A stretch of DNA of 64,000 bases from Hyphomicrobium_A sp965243865 (GCF_965243865.1 NZ_OZ251603.1:1922001-1986000), one strand, 5' to 3'. Positions 18,071 through 26,971 are shown, counted from the first letter of the stretch. Translations and numbers: made by a program. The notes: a model not told the origin generated them from the letters alone.

Positions 18071-19174
18071 ATGTCCGACCGCATCTACGTCGCAACGCGC
18101 AAAGGTCTTTTCACGCTCACTCGCCAAGACGGTGCCTGGAAAATCGCCGGCACGGACTTCCTCGCCGACAACGTGTCGATGATGCTCGCCGATCCGCGCG
18201 ACGGCAGTCTCTATGCCGCGCTTGATCACGGGCACTTCGGCGTCAAGCTCCACCGCAGGTCAGGTGACGGCGCGTGGGAAGAGTGCGCCACTCCCACATA
18301 TCCCGAAAAGCCCGAAGACGAGGACGACAAGGACATGTGGGGCAAACCAATCCCCTGGTCCACCGTGCGCGTCTGGGCGCTGGAAGCCGGCGGCACCGAT
18401 CAACCCGGCGTTCTTTGGTGCGGCACCATTCCTGGCGGGCTGTTCCGTTCAACAGATCACGGTGCGAACTGGCAGCTTGTCCGTTCATTGTGGGACGACC
18501 CAAAACGTAAGAAGTGGTTCGGCGGCGGCGCCGACCTCCCCGGCATTCATTCCATTTGCATCGATCCGCGCGATTCAAAACGCGTTCAGATCGGCGTCTC
18601 TTGCGGTGGCGTATGGAGTTCGCTCGATGGCGGCGACAGTTGGGACTGCTCGGGCGAAGGCATGCGCGCCGCGTACATGCCCCCCGACCAGCAATTCGAC
18701 CCAAACATCCAGGATCCGCACCGCCTCGTGCAATGCCGCGAAAAGCCCGAACGCCTCTGGGTTCAGCATCACAACGGCATCTTCCGCTCCGACGACGGCG
18801 GCGCCCGCTGGGAGGAAATCACCGAGGCCGGCCCATCCGTATTCGGGTTCGCCGTCGCCGTGCACCCTAACGACCCGGACAAAGCCTGGTTTGTCCCGGC
18901 CATAAAGGACGAAAAGCGCATCCCCGTCTCCGGCGAGATCGTCGTGACACGCACCCGCGACGGCGGCCGCAGCTTCGAGACGTTGCGCAACGGACTGCCA
19001 CAAGAGCACGCCTACGATCTCGTCTACCGCCACGCGCTCGATATCGACACCACCGGCAACCGCCTGTCGTTCGGCAGCACCACGGGAAACCTCTGGGTCA
19101 CCGAGGACCAGGGCGACACCTGGCACTGCGCAGCTCAGCACCTGCCGCCGATTTATGGCGTGCGTTTCGCCTAA
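18071..19174 (+). CDS. Sialidase-like (BNR/VPS10-type) beta-propeller protein
   Basis: The 367-residue cytoplasmic protein has repeated propeller blades with Asp-box motifs: STDHGANWQL, SLDGGDSWDC, SDDGGARWEE, TRDGGRSFET and TEDQGDTWHC. It is annotated in databases as exo-alpha-sialidase or glycosyl hydrolase, but it has no signal peptide, and neither the sequence nor the partner suggests sialic acid hydrolysis. Its pairing with a MoaD/ThiS protein recurs in proteobacteria as far as I recall. A role in sulfur transfer is possible but unproven. Confidence 0.8.
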   Translation: MSDRIYVATRKGLFTLTRQDGAWKIAGTDFLADNVSMMLADPRDGSLYAALDHGHFGVKLHRRSGDGAWEECATPTYPEKPEDEDDKDMWGKPIPWSTVRVWALEAGGTDQPGVLWCGTIPGGLFRSTDHGANWQLVRSLWDDPKRKKWFGGGADLPGIHSICIDPRDSKRVQIGVSCGGVWSSLDGGDSWDCSGEGMRAAYMPPDQQFDPNIQDPHRLVQCREKPERLWVQHHNGIFRSDDGGARWEEITEAGPSVFGFAVAVHPNDPDKAWFVPAIKDEKRIPVSGEIVVTRTRDGGRSFETLRNGLPQEHAYDLVYRHALDIDTTGNRLSFGSTTGNLWVTEDQGDTWHCAAQHLPPIYGVRFA

Positions 19175-19216
19175 ACCGCAGGCACCCCACGCTCTCGCTG
19201 GACGAGCGTTACCCGA

Positions 19217-20113
19217 ATGCTCCATATCGAAGGGCCGACGGGTCAATCGATCGAGGGGCTAGGCTTGCACACTTCGGAACGCGCAAAGCGCCTCTGTAGC
19301 CACCTTCTTGCGCTTGGCTTCGCCGCGCTGATCTCGCTGCCGTCCGCGGCCGATGAAGGCTTCTTCGTCGGCAAGCAACCCGCCGCCGTGCGCGCCGCGT
19401 GGAACTCGGTCTATGCTTTCGTCTGCGAGGGCCGCGGCGGCCGCTACGTCGCCAGCGCCTTCCTCGTCGGCAAGCGCGAGAACGGCAAGCGCACCGACTT
19501 CTACTTCATCACCGCGGGCCACGCCGTCGACGATTGTCGGCAGCCGAACCGCTACCTCACCGCCGACATCAACCAGCCGCGCTTTGAGTCCGACGGCATC
19601 ACGCGCGCGGCCCGTTCCGCCCGCCTCGGTGACGTTCGCCCCGTCCAGGTCGACGACGCCTATGACATCGCCGTCGTCAAAGTAACGGCCCCCACCAGGA
19701 CGCCGATGGGTGCGCCTTTGCGGATCGGCGACAGCTGCAACGACGCTTTGCGCCAGGAGGTCTACGCCATCGGCTTTCCCGGCGTCACACAGCGCAAATC
19801 ACTGAAGGGCATGAGCGAGACGAAGCGCTGGAGCCGCGGCAAATTCGTCGGCCTCGGCCGCGCCGAATTCCGCGGTGCGCCCTACACCTACATTGCCTCT
19901 ACCGTCGATTCCCTGCCCGGCAGTTCCGGCGGCCCCGTGATCGATGAGAAAGGCAATTTGATCGGTGTCATCGCCAAGGGTGCCGCGGCCCCCGAAAATG
20001 GCTTTCGTTATGATGTCGACCCGAAGAACCCTGGCGACTGGCAGACATTTCTCGTTCCCTGCCAGGCAGCGCTGCGAATTCTTCAACAAAGCGGGCTATC
20101 GTCCGCCGGCTAA
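19217..20113 (+). CDS. Exported trypsin-like serine protease
   Basis: The 298-residue protein has a hydrophobic export signal at about 25-45 (LCSHLLALGFAALISLPSAA). It has a chymotrypsin-fold catalytic set: His in FITAGHAVDD, Asp in DDAYDIAVVKV and Ser in DSLPGSSGGPVID. There is no PDZ domain, so it is not a full Deg protease. Its length and layout suggest a stand-alone periplasmic peptidase. The start at 19217 leaves a long N-region before the signal. A later start is possible but I see no better ribosome site. Confidence 0.85.
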   Translation: MLHIEGPTGQSIEGLGLHTSERAKRLCSHLLALGFAALISLPSAADEGFFVGKQPAAVRAAWNSVYAFVCEGRGGRYVASAFLVGKRENGKRTDFYFITAGHAVDDCRQPNRYLTADINQPRFESDGITRAARSARLGDVRPVQVDDAYDIAVVKVTAPTRTPMGAPLRIGDSCNDALRQEVYAIGFPGVTQRKSLKGMSETKRWSRGKFVGLGRAEFRGAPYTYIASTVDSLPGSSGGPVIDEKGNLIGVIAKGAAAPENGFRYDVDPKNPGDWQTFLVPCQAALRILQQSGLSSAG

Positions 20114-20235
20114 ACACCCTTCGCATGGCTCGGTTGCTCTGGTCTGCTTCACAACGACACCGAACCTTGCAAAGGCTTCACCAACACCGCTAGCTTATGT
20201 GCTACGCCCAACCCGCAACGATATATTCTGACGCC

Positions 20236-20577
20236 ATGATCAAGCTTCGCCTGAGTTTGCTCGTCGCCACCGCCGCTGCTACGCCGGTGCTGGCCGAACC
20301 GGTTACGTCGACCTCGCCGTCACCCATCACGACGCCGTCGCTGACCGATCCCCTACTCAATTCACCCTCGGCCAATCCGCTGCTGACCGACCCCGGCAGC
20401 CGTAAGGGCACGCGCAATTACAAGGCCGGCGCGGAAGCCGTGATCCCCGAGACCGAGTCGAAGGGGCTGAGCAACAAAGAGAAGATCGCCCAGTGCATGG
20501 ATACCTGGGACACTGGCACGCACATCACCAAGAGCAAGTGGCGCGAGATATGCCAGCGTCAGCTCAACGAGCGCTGA
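20236..20577 (+). CDS. Small secreted protein of unknown function
   Basis: ATG 20236 opens a signal peptide (MIKLRLSLLVATAAATPVLA). The mature part begins with a Thr/Ser/Pro-rich repeat (TSPSPIT, TPSLTDPLLNSPSANPLLTDP) and ends in a charged helix with two Cys (AQCMDTWD, REICQRQL) that may pair. It is 113 residues long. I do not recognise a family. Its 3' end overlaps the convergent neighbour by 14 bases. Confidence 0.7.
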   Translation: MIKLRLSLLVATAAATPVLAEPVTSTSPSPITTPSLTDPLLNSPSANPLLTDPGSRKGTRNYKAGAEAVIPETESKGLSNKEKIAQCMDTWDTGTHITKSKWREICQRQLNER

Positions 20578-21436
20578 CATCAGACCGCGGATGCACGCCG
20601 CTACTCGTCTTCTTGTCATCCCCTCCGGGCGAACAGCGCTCCATCGGCAGCGCTGTCGTCAACCAGCCGTCCTTCGACACTGTGACGACATAGCGCCGAC
20701 ACCCCTGCACTGCCGCCCCCTTCACGAAATGCACGCGAAATAGCGCCTGTTCCGGCTTGCGCTGGCGCGGCCATACGAACTCCGCTCCATTCGCGGTCTT
20801 CGCAATTGCCGTGTCGATGGCATACGCCGCATTTCGATAGTCCGCCGCCGTCAGCCGCGCCAGCAACGCACGCGAAAGATCGGGGTGCAGCCCCGCCGCC
20901 ATCGCCCGTCGCTGATAGGGATCTTTCGGATCGACCTGCGGCGGTGGCAGCGGCTGCGGATCGCCTTCTTCCTCCGGCGCAGCTTCATCGATCGATGCCG
21001 TTTCAACCGGTGCCGCATCGGGCGGCACGGGCGCATCGACGGCGATCGTCGCATGCGGCTCGATCGTCGGCACCATGGGCGCGGCACCGGATTCAGCAGG
21101 CGGTGGCGAGGCAGCCGTACCCGCCGGCGCAGTCGCAGCGAGATTGGCTTCCGCCATCCCCGACTGGCGGCCATCGAGCATGTGCATGAGCAGCGCCGCG
21201 CGCTCACCCACCTGCGCGAGCCAATCGCCAGGTGCATTGACCACAGCCCATCCGCCGCCAAACAGTACCAGCAGCACCAGGCTCGCGCTCAGCATGCTGC
21301 TGCCACGCTTGCGCGGCGGGTAGATCGGCTCCCCGGCGTCGAGCGGCCCCAGCGTGTTTTCGGGTCGCTCTCGCACAAAGTCGAAGCTGTAGCGTTCGGG
21401 TGAATGCGCCTCATGGCGCCGCGCGGGAACCGACAT
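20564..21436 (-). CDS. Membrane-anchored Pro/Ala-rich protein, unknown function
   Basis: Start ATG 21436 has GGGGG five bases upstream and is preferred to ATG 21448, whose ribosome-site region is occupied by a palindrome. The 290-residue product has a cytoplasmic N terminus, one membrane helix at about 46-70 (MLSASLVLLVLFGGGWAVV), then a long Ala/Pro/Glu-rich linker. The C-terminal folded domain of about 110 residues includes an RRYVVTVSKDGWLTT strand region. The topology suggests a periplasmic domain on a flexible stalk. No family is recognised. Confidence 0.72.
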   Translation of the reverse strand: MSVPARRHEAHSPERYSFDFVRERPENTLGPLDAGEPIYPPRKRGSSMLSASLVLLVLFGGGWAVVNAPGDWLAQVGERAALLMHMLDGRQSGMAEANLAATAPAGTAASPPPAESGAAPMVPTIEPHATIAVDAPVPPDAAPVETASIDEAAPEEEGDPQPLPPPQVDPKDPYQRRAMAAGLHPDLSRALLARLTAADYRNAAYAIDTAIAKTANGAEFVWPRQRKPEQALFRVHFVKGAAVQGCRRYVVTVSKDGWLTTALPMERCSPGGDDKKTSSGVHPRSDVSAR

Positions 21437-21448
21437 GAATACCCCCAT

Positions 21449-21466
21449 GATATCTCAAGAGATATC
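21449..21466. promoter_or_regulatory. Perfect 18-bp palindrome, candidate operator
   Basis: GATATCTC-AA-GAGATATC lies 13 bases upstream of the minus-strand membrane protein start codon, in the spacer with the divergent csbD gene. The two-base centre is too short for an RNA hairpin loop, which favours a dimeric repressor site. Confidence 0.45.
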
Positions 21467-21663
21467 GTTCCCGCTCACCCCCATAACCGGACCCAGAGTT
21501 CGGCGAAATGATGACTGGCTGAAATACCCGCCGCGCGCACAAGCACAAATTGCTTCAATTGCCGCCCGATCCCTACGTCACTTGTTCAGGCATGGCTGCA
21601 GACTATCCCGCCGCCGGCGAACGCTTCGCGTTCCAGACCGGCGATAAACCAGGGAGATGAGCG

Positions 21664-21861
21664 ATGAATTGGGATCGCGTTGAAGGCAACTGGAAGCAGT
21701 TCTCGGGCAAGGTTCGTCAGCAGTGGGGCAAGCTCACTGACGATGACCTGGCACAGGTCAACGGCAACCGCGAGCAACTCGAAGGCTTGATCCAATCGCG
21801 CTACGGCTTCGCCAAGGACCAGGTGAAGAAGGCCGTCGACAACTGGCTCAAAACGCACTGA
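21664..21861 (+). CDS. CsbD family stress-response protein
   Basis: The 65-residue protein starts MNWDRVEGNWKQFSGKVRQQ and continues with WGKLTDDDLAQVNGNREQLEG, the standard CsbD pattern, ending in VKKAVDNWLKTH. CsbD-like proteins are small, soluble and induced by general stress in many bacteria, but their molecular function is not known. A GGGAG ribosome site lies upstream, and a strong terminator follows 20 bases after the stop, so it is monocistronic. Confidence 0.93.
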   Translation: MNWDRVEGNWKQFSGKVRQQWGKLTDDDLAQVNGNREQLEGLIQSRYGFAKDQVKKAVDNWLKTH

Positions 21862-21880
21862 GACATTCAACATCGAACGA

Positions 21881-21911
21881 AAATAGCGCGGCCCCGCCGC
21901 GCTATTTTTTT
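21881..21911 (+). terminator. Rho-independent terminator after csbD-like gene
   Basis: The stem AAATAGCGCGG/CCGCGCTATTT with a short C-rich loop runs directly into a T tract. Confidence 0.92.
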
Positions 21912-22048
21912 CGCTTACCCTTCAACCTGCTGACAACCAAGAGCTGTATTTCGCAACTGCAAGGTTGGGGAGAGGCGATAATCGCCGGTTGGCCGGCTGC
22001 GTGCGCCCCAATAGGCTGAGGCCGGCAATCCAATAGAGGGCTCACAGA

Positions 22049-23167
22049 ATGCGCATCGGCGTGCCGAAGGAAATCAAGGTCCACGAGTACCGCGTCGGCC
22101 TTGTCCCCGCGTCGGTGCGCGAGCTCGTCGCTCACGGGCACGAGGTGTTCGTCCAATCGGGCGCAGCCGAGCGCATAGACATCACCGACGACCATTACCG
22201 CCGTGCGGGCGCCACCATCCTGCCGGACGCAGCCGAAGTGTTCGCCGCCGCCGACCTGATCGTGAAGGTAAAGGAGCCGCAGGCCGTCGAGCGCGCAATG
22301 CTGCGCCCCGGACAGACGCTCTTCACTTACCTGCACCTCGCACCCGACCCTGAGCAGGCGAAAGACCTGATGCGCTCCGGCGTCATAGCCATTGCCTACG
22401 AGACGGTGACCGGCGTGCGCGGGGGGCTGCCGCTGCTCTCACCTATGAGCGAGATTGCCGGGCGGATGTCGATCCAAGCGGGCGCGCATTGCCTGGAGAT
22501 GGAGCAGGGCGGCCGCGGCATGTTGCTCGGCGGCTCGGCGGGTGTCGCCCCCGCGAACGTGGTCGTTATTGGTGGCGGCGTTGCCGGCGTCAACGCGGTG
22601 CGCATGGCCATCGGTCTCGAGGCTGCGGTGACGTGCATCGACGTCAACATCGAGCGCCTCTACGCGCTCGACCAGCAGTTCGCTGCCTCGCTCAACACCA
22701 TCTTCTCAACGCGTCAAGCGATCGAGGACTACGTGCTGCAGGCCGATCTCGTCATCGGCGCGGTGCTCGTGCCCGGCGCCGCCGCACCCAAGCTCATCAC
22801 CAAAGAACTGGTGAAAGAGATGAAGCGCGGCTCCGTCATCGTCGATATCTCCATCGACCAGGGTGGCTTCTCCGAAACATCGCATCCGACGACGCACGCC
22901 AACCCGAGCTATGTCGTTGACGGCGTCGTGCATTATTGCGTGGCGAACATGCCAGGCGCCGTCGCGCGCACATCGACATTCGCACTCAACAACGCGACCC
23001 TGCCCTTCGTGCTCGAACTCGCCAACAAGGGGACGCTCGCCGCCCTGCGCACCGACCCGCATCTACTCGCTGGCCTCAACGTGTTCGGTGGGCAGATCAC
23101 CTACCCCGCGGTCGCCGCGGCGTTGGGCCTGCCCTATGTCGATCCGGTGCGCGCGCTGGCCGCTTGA
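22049..23167 (+). CDS. ald: Alanine dehydrogenase
   Basis: The 372-residue enzyme converts L-alanine, NAD+ and water to pyruvate, ammonium and NADH. The N-terminal signature MRIGVPKEIKVHEYRVGLVP, the catalytic region VKVKEPQ, the NAD-binding VVIGGGVAGVNAVRMA and the conserved HYCVANMPGAVARTST stretch are all present at usual positions, and the length is typical. It may run towards alanine catabolism or ammonium assimilation. An Lrp-type regulator is often adjacent in other species but is absent here. Confidence 0.95.
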   Translation: MRIGVPKEIKVHEYRVGLVPASVRELVAHGHEVFVQSGAAERIDITDDHYRRAGATILPDAAEVFAAADLIVKVKEPQAVERAMLRPGQTLFTYLHLAPDPEQAKDLMRSGVIAIAYETVTGVRGGLPLLSPMSEIAGRMSIQAGAHCLEMEQGGRGMLLGGSAGVAPANVVVIGGGVAGVNAVRMAIGLEAAVTCIDVNIERLYALDQQFAASLNTIFSTRQAIEDYVLQADLVIGAVLVPGAAAPKLITKELVKEMKRGSVIVDISIDQGGFSETSHPTTHANPSYVVDGVVHYCVANMPGAVARTSTFALNNATLPFVLELANKGTLAALRTDPHLLAGLNVFGGQITYPAVAAALGLPYVDPVRALAA

Positions 23168-23380
23168 ACAGGCGCTGGCGGGGACACCGCCGACGCGTTA
23201 CCCGTCAGCCATCCCTGAGTTGCATCTCCGATTGATAGAAATCTTCGGGTTTGGCAAAGCCTTACGCCAGCTTGTTATGCAAAGATCGTCATTGGGCTTC
23301 GCCCCCGGCTCCGTGCCGGGATAGATTGAAGCGGTGTTCGGAAGCAGGGAACCGATCTTGGCCGAGCGGATTGACAGCGC

Positions 23381-24232
23381 ATGCAGCTAATCATGAAGCT
23401 CGTGGCGGGGCTCTTCGCCGTCTATGCCATCGTCGCGATCGCCGCATTCATCCTGCAGCGCCGCCTCATGTATTTCCCCGACCCAGAACGCGTATCGCCC
23501 GCATCGTTCAACTTGCCCGGGGTCACGGAGCGCATCATCGATGCACCCGACGGCGCGCGACTTATCTCGTGGTTCGCGAAACCGGCGCCCGGCCAGCCGA
23601 CGATCCTCTACTTCCATGGCAATGCCGGAAATCTGGCATCACGCGCCGAGCGCGTTCGCCGCTACGTCTCGCGCGGCTATGGCGTGCTGTTCATGAGCTA
23701 TCGAAGCTACAGCGGATCCACCGGCTCGCCGAGCGAACGCAACAACGTCGCGGATGCAAAGCTAGCCTATGATGCGCTAATCGCCGACGGCGTCGCCCCC
23801 GATGAGATCTTCGTCTATGGCGAGTCTCTTGGCTCCGGTGTCGCCGTGCAGCTTGCCGCGGCCAACGAGATCGCCGGCCTCGTACTCGACGCCCCCTACA
23901 CCACCATCGTCGACGTCGCGGCCCTCGAGTACGCGTATCTGCCGGTGCGCCCGTTCGTGTTCGATCGCTATGAGACCGTGCGCTACCTGCCGCGCGTAAC
24001 TGCGCCGCTTCTCATCCTGCATGGCGAGGCCGACCGGGTCATTCCTGTCGAGATGGGCCGCGCCGTCTACAACGCCGCCAATGCACCGAAGGAGATCGTC
24101 ACCTTTCCGCGCGCCGGCCACTCCGATCATCACATCCACGGATCGTACGACGAGATGTTCCGTTGGATCGATGCGGTGATGAAAGGCCAGATGCGCGAAA
24201 CCGATCAACGTATCGAAGGCGCGGCGCAGTAA
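23381..24232 (+). CDS. Membrane-anchored alpha/beta hydrolase
   Basis: The 283-residue protein has an N-terminal membrane helix (residues 5-26), then an alpha/beta hydrolase fold: oxyanion region YFHGNAGN, nucleophile elbow GESLGSG, Asp in HGEADRVIP and His in AGHSDHHI. It resembles the BEM46/YfhR and S33-like group of bacterial membrane hydrolases, whose substrates are mostly unknown. ATG 23393 is an alternative start four codons in. No operon partner is evident. Confidence 0.88.
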   Translation: MQLIMKLVAGLFAVYAIVAIAAFILQRRLMYFPDPERVSPASFNLPGVTERIIDAPDGARLISWFAKPAPGQPTILYFHGNAGNLASRAERVRRYVSRGYGVLFMSYRSYSGSTGSPSERNNVADAKLAYDALIADGVAPDEIFVYGESLGSGVAVQLAAANEIAGLVLDAPYTTIVDVAALEYAYLPVRPFVFDRYETVRYLPRVTAPLLILHGEADRVIPVEMGRAVYNAANAPKEIVTFPRAGHSDHHIHGSYDEMFRWIDAVMKGQMRETDQRIEGAAQ

Positions 24233-24238
24233 GCCCCC

Positions 24239-24679
24239 TCAGAACAGTTTCTGCACACGCCGCGACAGGGCAAATCCGTGCCCGCTGCCGTTCTGGCACT
24301 TAAGGCCGCTCGTCTCTGACAGACATTCAAAGTCGGCCCCGCTCCACGTGCTGCCATATTGCAGCACCGGGGCAGTTCCCTTGACGGTATCGCCCGCGCA
24401 CATCCGCGCGCCCGGCTCGTCGCGATCGGTCACGTAGAATGCCGTGCCCCAATCTGCATCGCAATCGGCAGGCATCGGCGGATCCGCATTGTCACGCTGC
24501 ATGACATCGCAACGAAGCATCGTCGGCTGGCCCGCCTCGAACGGCGGCTCCACCTGACAATGAATATTGTTGGACGGTGTGCGAAACGCCAGCTCCTCGG
24601 CATCAGCAGAGCAGGCTACGCCGAGAACAGCCGAAACAGCGACCGCCACGCAAATCGAATAAGAAAAGAAGTTCGTCAT
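24239..24679 (-). CDS. Secreted protein, DUF6636-like
   Basis: ATG 24679 has GGGGTGAG immediately upstream and opens a signal peptide (to about ADA, residue 28). The 146-residue protein carries the pattern TPSNNIHCQ near the mature N terminus, then several Cys (RCDVM, DCDADWG, MCAG, ECLS, KCQNGSGHGFALSR) that can form disulfides. The F-x-x-PSGNIxC and C-x-NxxGHGFxLSR layout recalls the DUF6636 group of secreted proteins with no known function. A much longer in-frame reading upstream has no ribosome site and is not supported. Confidence 0.75.
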   Translation of the reverse strand: MTNFFSYSICVAVAVSAVLGVACSADAEELAFRTPSNNIHCQVEPPFEAGQPTMLRCDVMQRDNADPPMPADCDADWGTAFYVTDRDEPGARMCAGDTVKGTAPVLQYGSTWSGADFECLSETSGLKCQNGSGHGFALSRRVQKLF

Positions 24680-24862
24680 GCTCACCCCATCAATCATCCG
24701 CGGGGAGCCGCGGTGCAGGGCAGCGTGTAACATCTGGCATCGTTCGCCAAGACTGCACACGCTCTCCTGGTAAGGGGTGGGGCGGCGACGTGCGCACGGC
24801 CGCTCAGCGGCAAGGGCGCAACGGACCCGCGCCGAATGGGGCGGACATCGACTTGAGCAACG

Positions 24863-24897
24863 CTCGGCGCACAACAAGCTTCTCTCAGCTTGCGTCA
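24863..24897 (-). repeat. 3'-UTR repeat element, copy A
   Basis: Read on the minus strand: TGACGCAAGCTGAGAGAAGC then TTGTTGTGCG. It keeps the family hairpin (GCAAGC/GCTTGT) with A-U pairs replacing the G-U of other copies. It lies beyond the rpsU terminator, about 90 bases after the stop. Confidence 0.6.
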
Positions 24898-24923
24898 GTC
24901 GAAAACAAAAACTCAAACGACAA

Positions 24924-24954
24924 ATGCGCCCGTGAGCATAGGCTCAGGGCGCAT
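24924..24954 (-). terminator. Rho-independent terminator after rpsU
   Basis: On the minus strand ATGCGCCC...GGGCGCAT forms an 8-bp stem, extended inside by TGAG/CTCA, followed by a T-rich stretch. Confidence 0.8.
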
Positions 24955-24984
24955 CAGGATCGCTCGGTCAGGAGCAGAAGTCGT

Positions 24985-25233
24985 TTAGCGGCGCGGACCA
25001 GCAGCAGCCGGAGCCGCGACCTTGCCGGGCAGCAGGCCTTCACGCTGAGCGCGCTTGCGAGCCAGCTTGCGGGCGCGGCGCACAGCCTCAGCCTTCTCGC
25101 GAGCCTTACGCTCGGAGGGCTTCTCGAAGTAGTTGCGGAGCTTCATCTCACGGAAAATGCCCTCGCGCTGCATCTTCTTCTTGAGCGCCTTGAGAGCCTG
25201 ATCGACGTTGTTGTCGCGGACGAGAACCTGCAA
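24985..25233 (-). CDS. rpsU: 30S ribosomal protein S21
   Basis: The product begins MQVLVRDNNVDQALKALKKK, the canonical S21 N terminus, and ends with a basic Ala/Arg-rich tail common in alphaproteobacteria (82 residues). The start is decided by context: a TTG at 25233 lies seven bases after AAGGAAG and gives the canonical start, while an upstream in-frame TTG at 25266 would add eleven residues absent from the family. S21 sits near the mRNA exit side of the 30S subunit and affects initiation. A terminator follows. Confidence 0.93.
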   Translation of the reverse strand: MQVLVRDNNVDQALKALKKKMQREGIFREMKLRNYFEKPSERKAREKAEAVRRARKLARKRAQREGLLPGKVAAPAAAGPRR

Positions 25234-25380
25234 GCGGTTGCTTCCTTTGCCTGACCTTTTGACCAATAAAAATACGGCATGGAGAGCCGCGGCCGAGCCA
25301 GCGACATCCCGTCTGCCCTTGTGGATGGGCGCTTCACTAGCAAAAGGCGGTTAAATTGTCCATCCGCCCTGTGAAAGGAC

Positions 25381-26469
25381 CTATTTACCCATCCCCGACC
25401 GCGCCGTGAGCCGGTTGACGTGCCCCATTTTGCGCCCGGGACGGGCCTGCTTCTTCCCGTAGAGGTGCAGGCAAGCCCCTGCCTCCGCAGCCAATTCCGG
25501 CCAAGCCGCGACGTCGTCGCCGATGAGGTTGGTCATCTGGCAGTCCGAATGCCGCCCCGTCGCCCCCAACGGCCAGCCGACCACAGCCCGGATGTGATTC
25601 TCGAACTGTCCCACCGCGCACGCGTCCATGGTCCAGTGGCCGGAGTTGTGCACCCGCGGCGCGAACTCGTTGAGCAGCAAGGGCTGCGGCCCCTCGCCGA
25701 CGTAGAACATCTCAACCCCCATCACGCCGACATAGCCCAGCGCATCGGCCAGCCGGCCAGCGATCTGAAGCGCCAGCTTCTGGTGCTCCGGTGGCAGTAT
25801 GCTCGGCACCGTGGACGTCCGGAGGATGCCTCCCTCGTGATGGTTCTGTGGAATGTCGTAGGCGAGGCTCACGCCATCGAGCCCACGCACCAGCAGCACC
25901 GAAACCTCGAACTTGAACGGCACCATCGCTTCGAGCGTCGCCGGAGCACGCCCGACTGCCTCGAATGCCGCCGGCAGCTCATCCGCCCTGCCGATGCGCG
26001 CCTGCCCCTTGCCGTCATAGCCGAGCCGCCGCGTCTTCAGCATCGACGGCGCGCCGACCGTCTCGATTGCGGCTGCGAAATCGTCAGCGCTATCGACCGC
26101 GGCGAACGCCGGCAACGGCAGTCCGAGCGATGCAATGAAGCTCTTTTCTTTGAAGCGGTCCTGCGCCACTTCCAGCGCTTTCAGCCCTGGCCGCACCGGC
26201 CGAACGCGCTCCACCGCAGCGGCGGCTTCAACGGGCACGTTCTCGAATTCATAGGTGACGACGTCAGTCTCGGCCGCGAACTTGGCGATCTTGTCGAGGT
26301 CCTCGTACGGCCCGATCGTCGTCGAGACGGCAACATCCGACGCCGGGCCCGGCACGTCACTATAGATGTGGCACTTGAAGCCGAGTTGCGCAGCTGCAAT
26401 CGACAGCATGCGCCCTAGCTGGCCGGCGCCGAGAATGCCGATGGTCGAGCCGGGAGGTAGTGCCTTCAT
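25381..26469 (-). CDS. purK: N5-carboxyaminoimidazole ribonucleotide synthase
   Basis: The 362-residue ATP-grasp enzyme converts AIR, ATP and bicarbonate to N5-CAIR in purine synthesis. It has the N-terminal GILGAGQLGRMLSIAA motif, the ATP-grasp residues in LKTRRLGYDGKGQ and the metal-binding LLNEFAPRVHNSGHWT segment. It starts 13 bases after the purE stop, forming the usual purEK operon. Length is typical. Confidence 0.96.
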   Translation of the reverse strand: MKALPPGSTIGILGAGQLGRMLSIAAAQLGFKCHIYSDVPGPASDVAVSTTIGPYEDLDKIAKFAAETDVVTYEFENVPVEAAAAVERVRPVRPGLKALEVAQDRFKEKSFIASLGLPLPAFAAVDSADDFAAAIETVGAPSMLKTRRLGYDGKGQARIGRADELPAAFEAVGRAPATLEAMVPFKFEVSVLLVRGLDGVSLAYDIPQNHHEGGILRTSTVPSILPPEHQKLALQIAGRLADALGYVGVMGVEMFYVGEGPQPLLLNEFAPRVHNSGHWTMDACAVGQFENHIRAVVGWPLGATGRHSDCQMTNLIGDDVAAWPELAAEAGACLHLYGKKQARPGRKMGHVNRLTARSGMGK

Positions 26470-26482
26470 CGAACCGAGAACC

Positions 26483-26971
26483 TCACTTCGGCACTTCGGC
26501 GACGCTCGCCGTACGCGCCGCGCGATAGGCTTCGATGCGCCCCATCAGCTCTGCATCGGAAACGGCGAGGATCTGCGCCGCCAGAAGCCCGGCGTTCTTC
26601 GCACCCGGCTCGCCGATCGCCAGTGTGCCGACCGGAATGCCCGCCGGCATCTGCACGATGGAGTAGAGCGCATCCTGCCCGTTGAGCGCCGTCACCGGGA
26701 TCGGCACGCCGAGCACCGGCAGCGGGGTCATCGCCGCAGTCATTCCCGGCAAATGCGCCGCCCCACCCGCACCCGCGATGATCACCTTGAGCCCACGCGA
26801 CTTCGCCGATTTCGCATACTCATAGAGGCGGTCGGGCGTGCGATGCGCCGACACGATCCGCGTCTCGTAAGGAACCTTCAGCTCATCGAGGATTTCGGCG
26901 GCCTTCTTGAGCGTCGGCCAGTCGGACTGGCTGCCCATGATGATGCCGACGACGGCGTTTGCGGTGCTCAT
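26483..26971 (-). CDS. purE: N5-carboxyaminoimidazole ribonucleotide mutase
   Basis: The 162-residue enzyme converts N5-CAIR to CAIR. The class I PurE motifs are present: GIIMGSQSDWPTLKKA near the N terminus, SAHRTPDRLYEYA and the AGGAAHLPGM loop. It is the first gene of the purEK operon. I see no purine riboswitch in its short leader. Confidence 0.96.
   Translation of the reverse strand: MSTANAVVGIIMGSQSDWPTLKKAAEILDELKVPYETRIVSAHRTPDRLYEYAKSAKSRGLKVIIAGAGGAAHLPGMTAAMTPLPVLGVPIPVTALNGQDALYSIVQMPAGIPVGTLAIGEPGAKNAGLLAAQILAVSDAELMGRIEAYRAARTASVAEVPK

Noticed and set aside
24680..24916. Upstream extension of the DUF6636-like gene
   Set aside because: The in-frame extension lacks a ribosome site and would bury a clear signal peptide that has its own GGGGTGAG.
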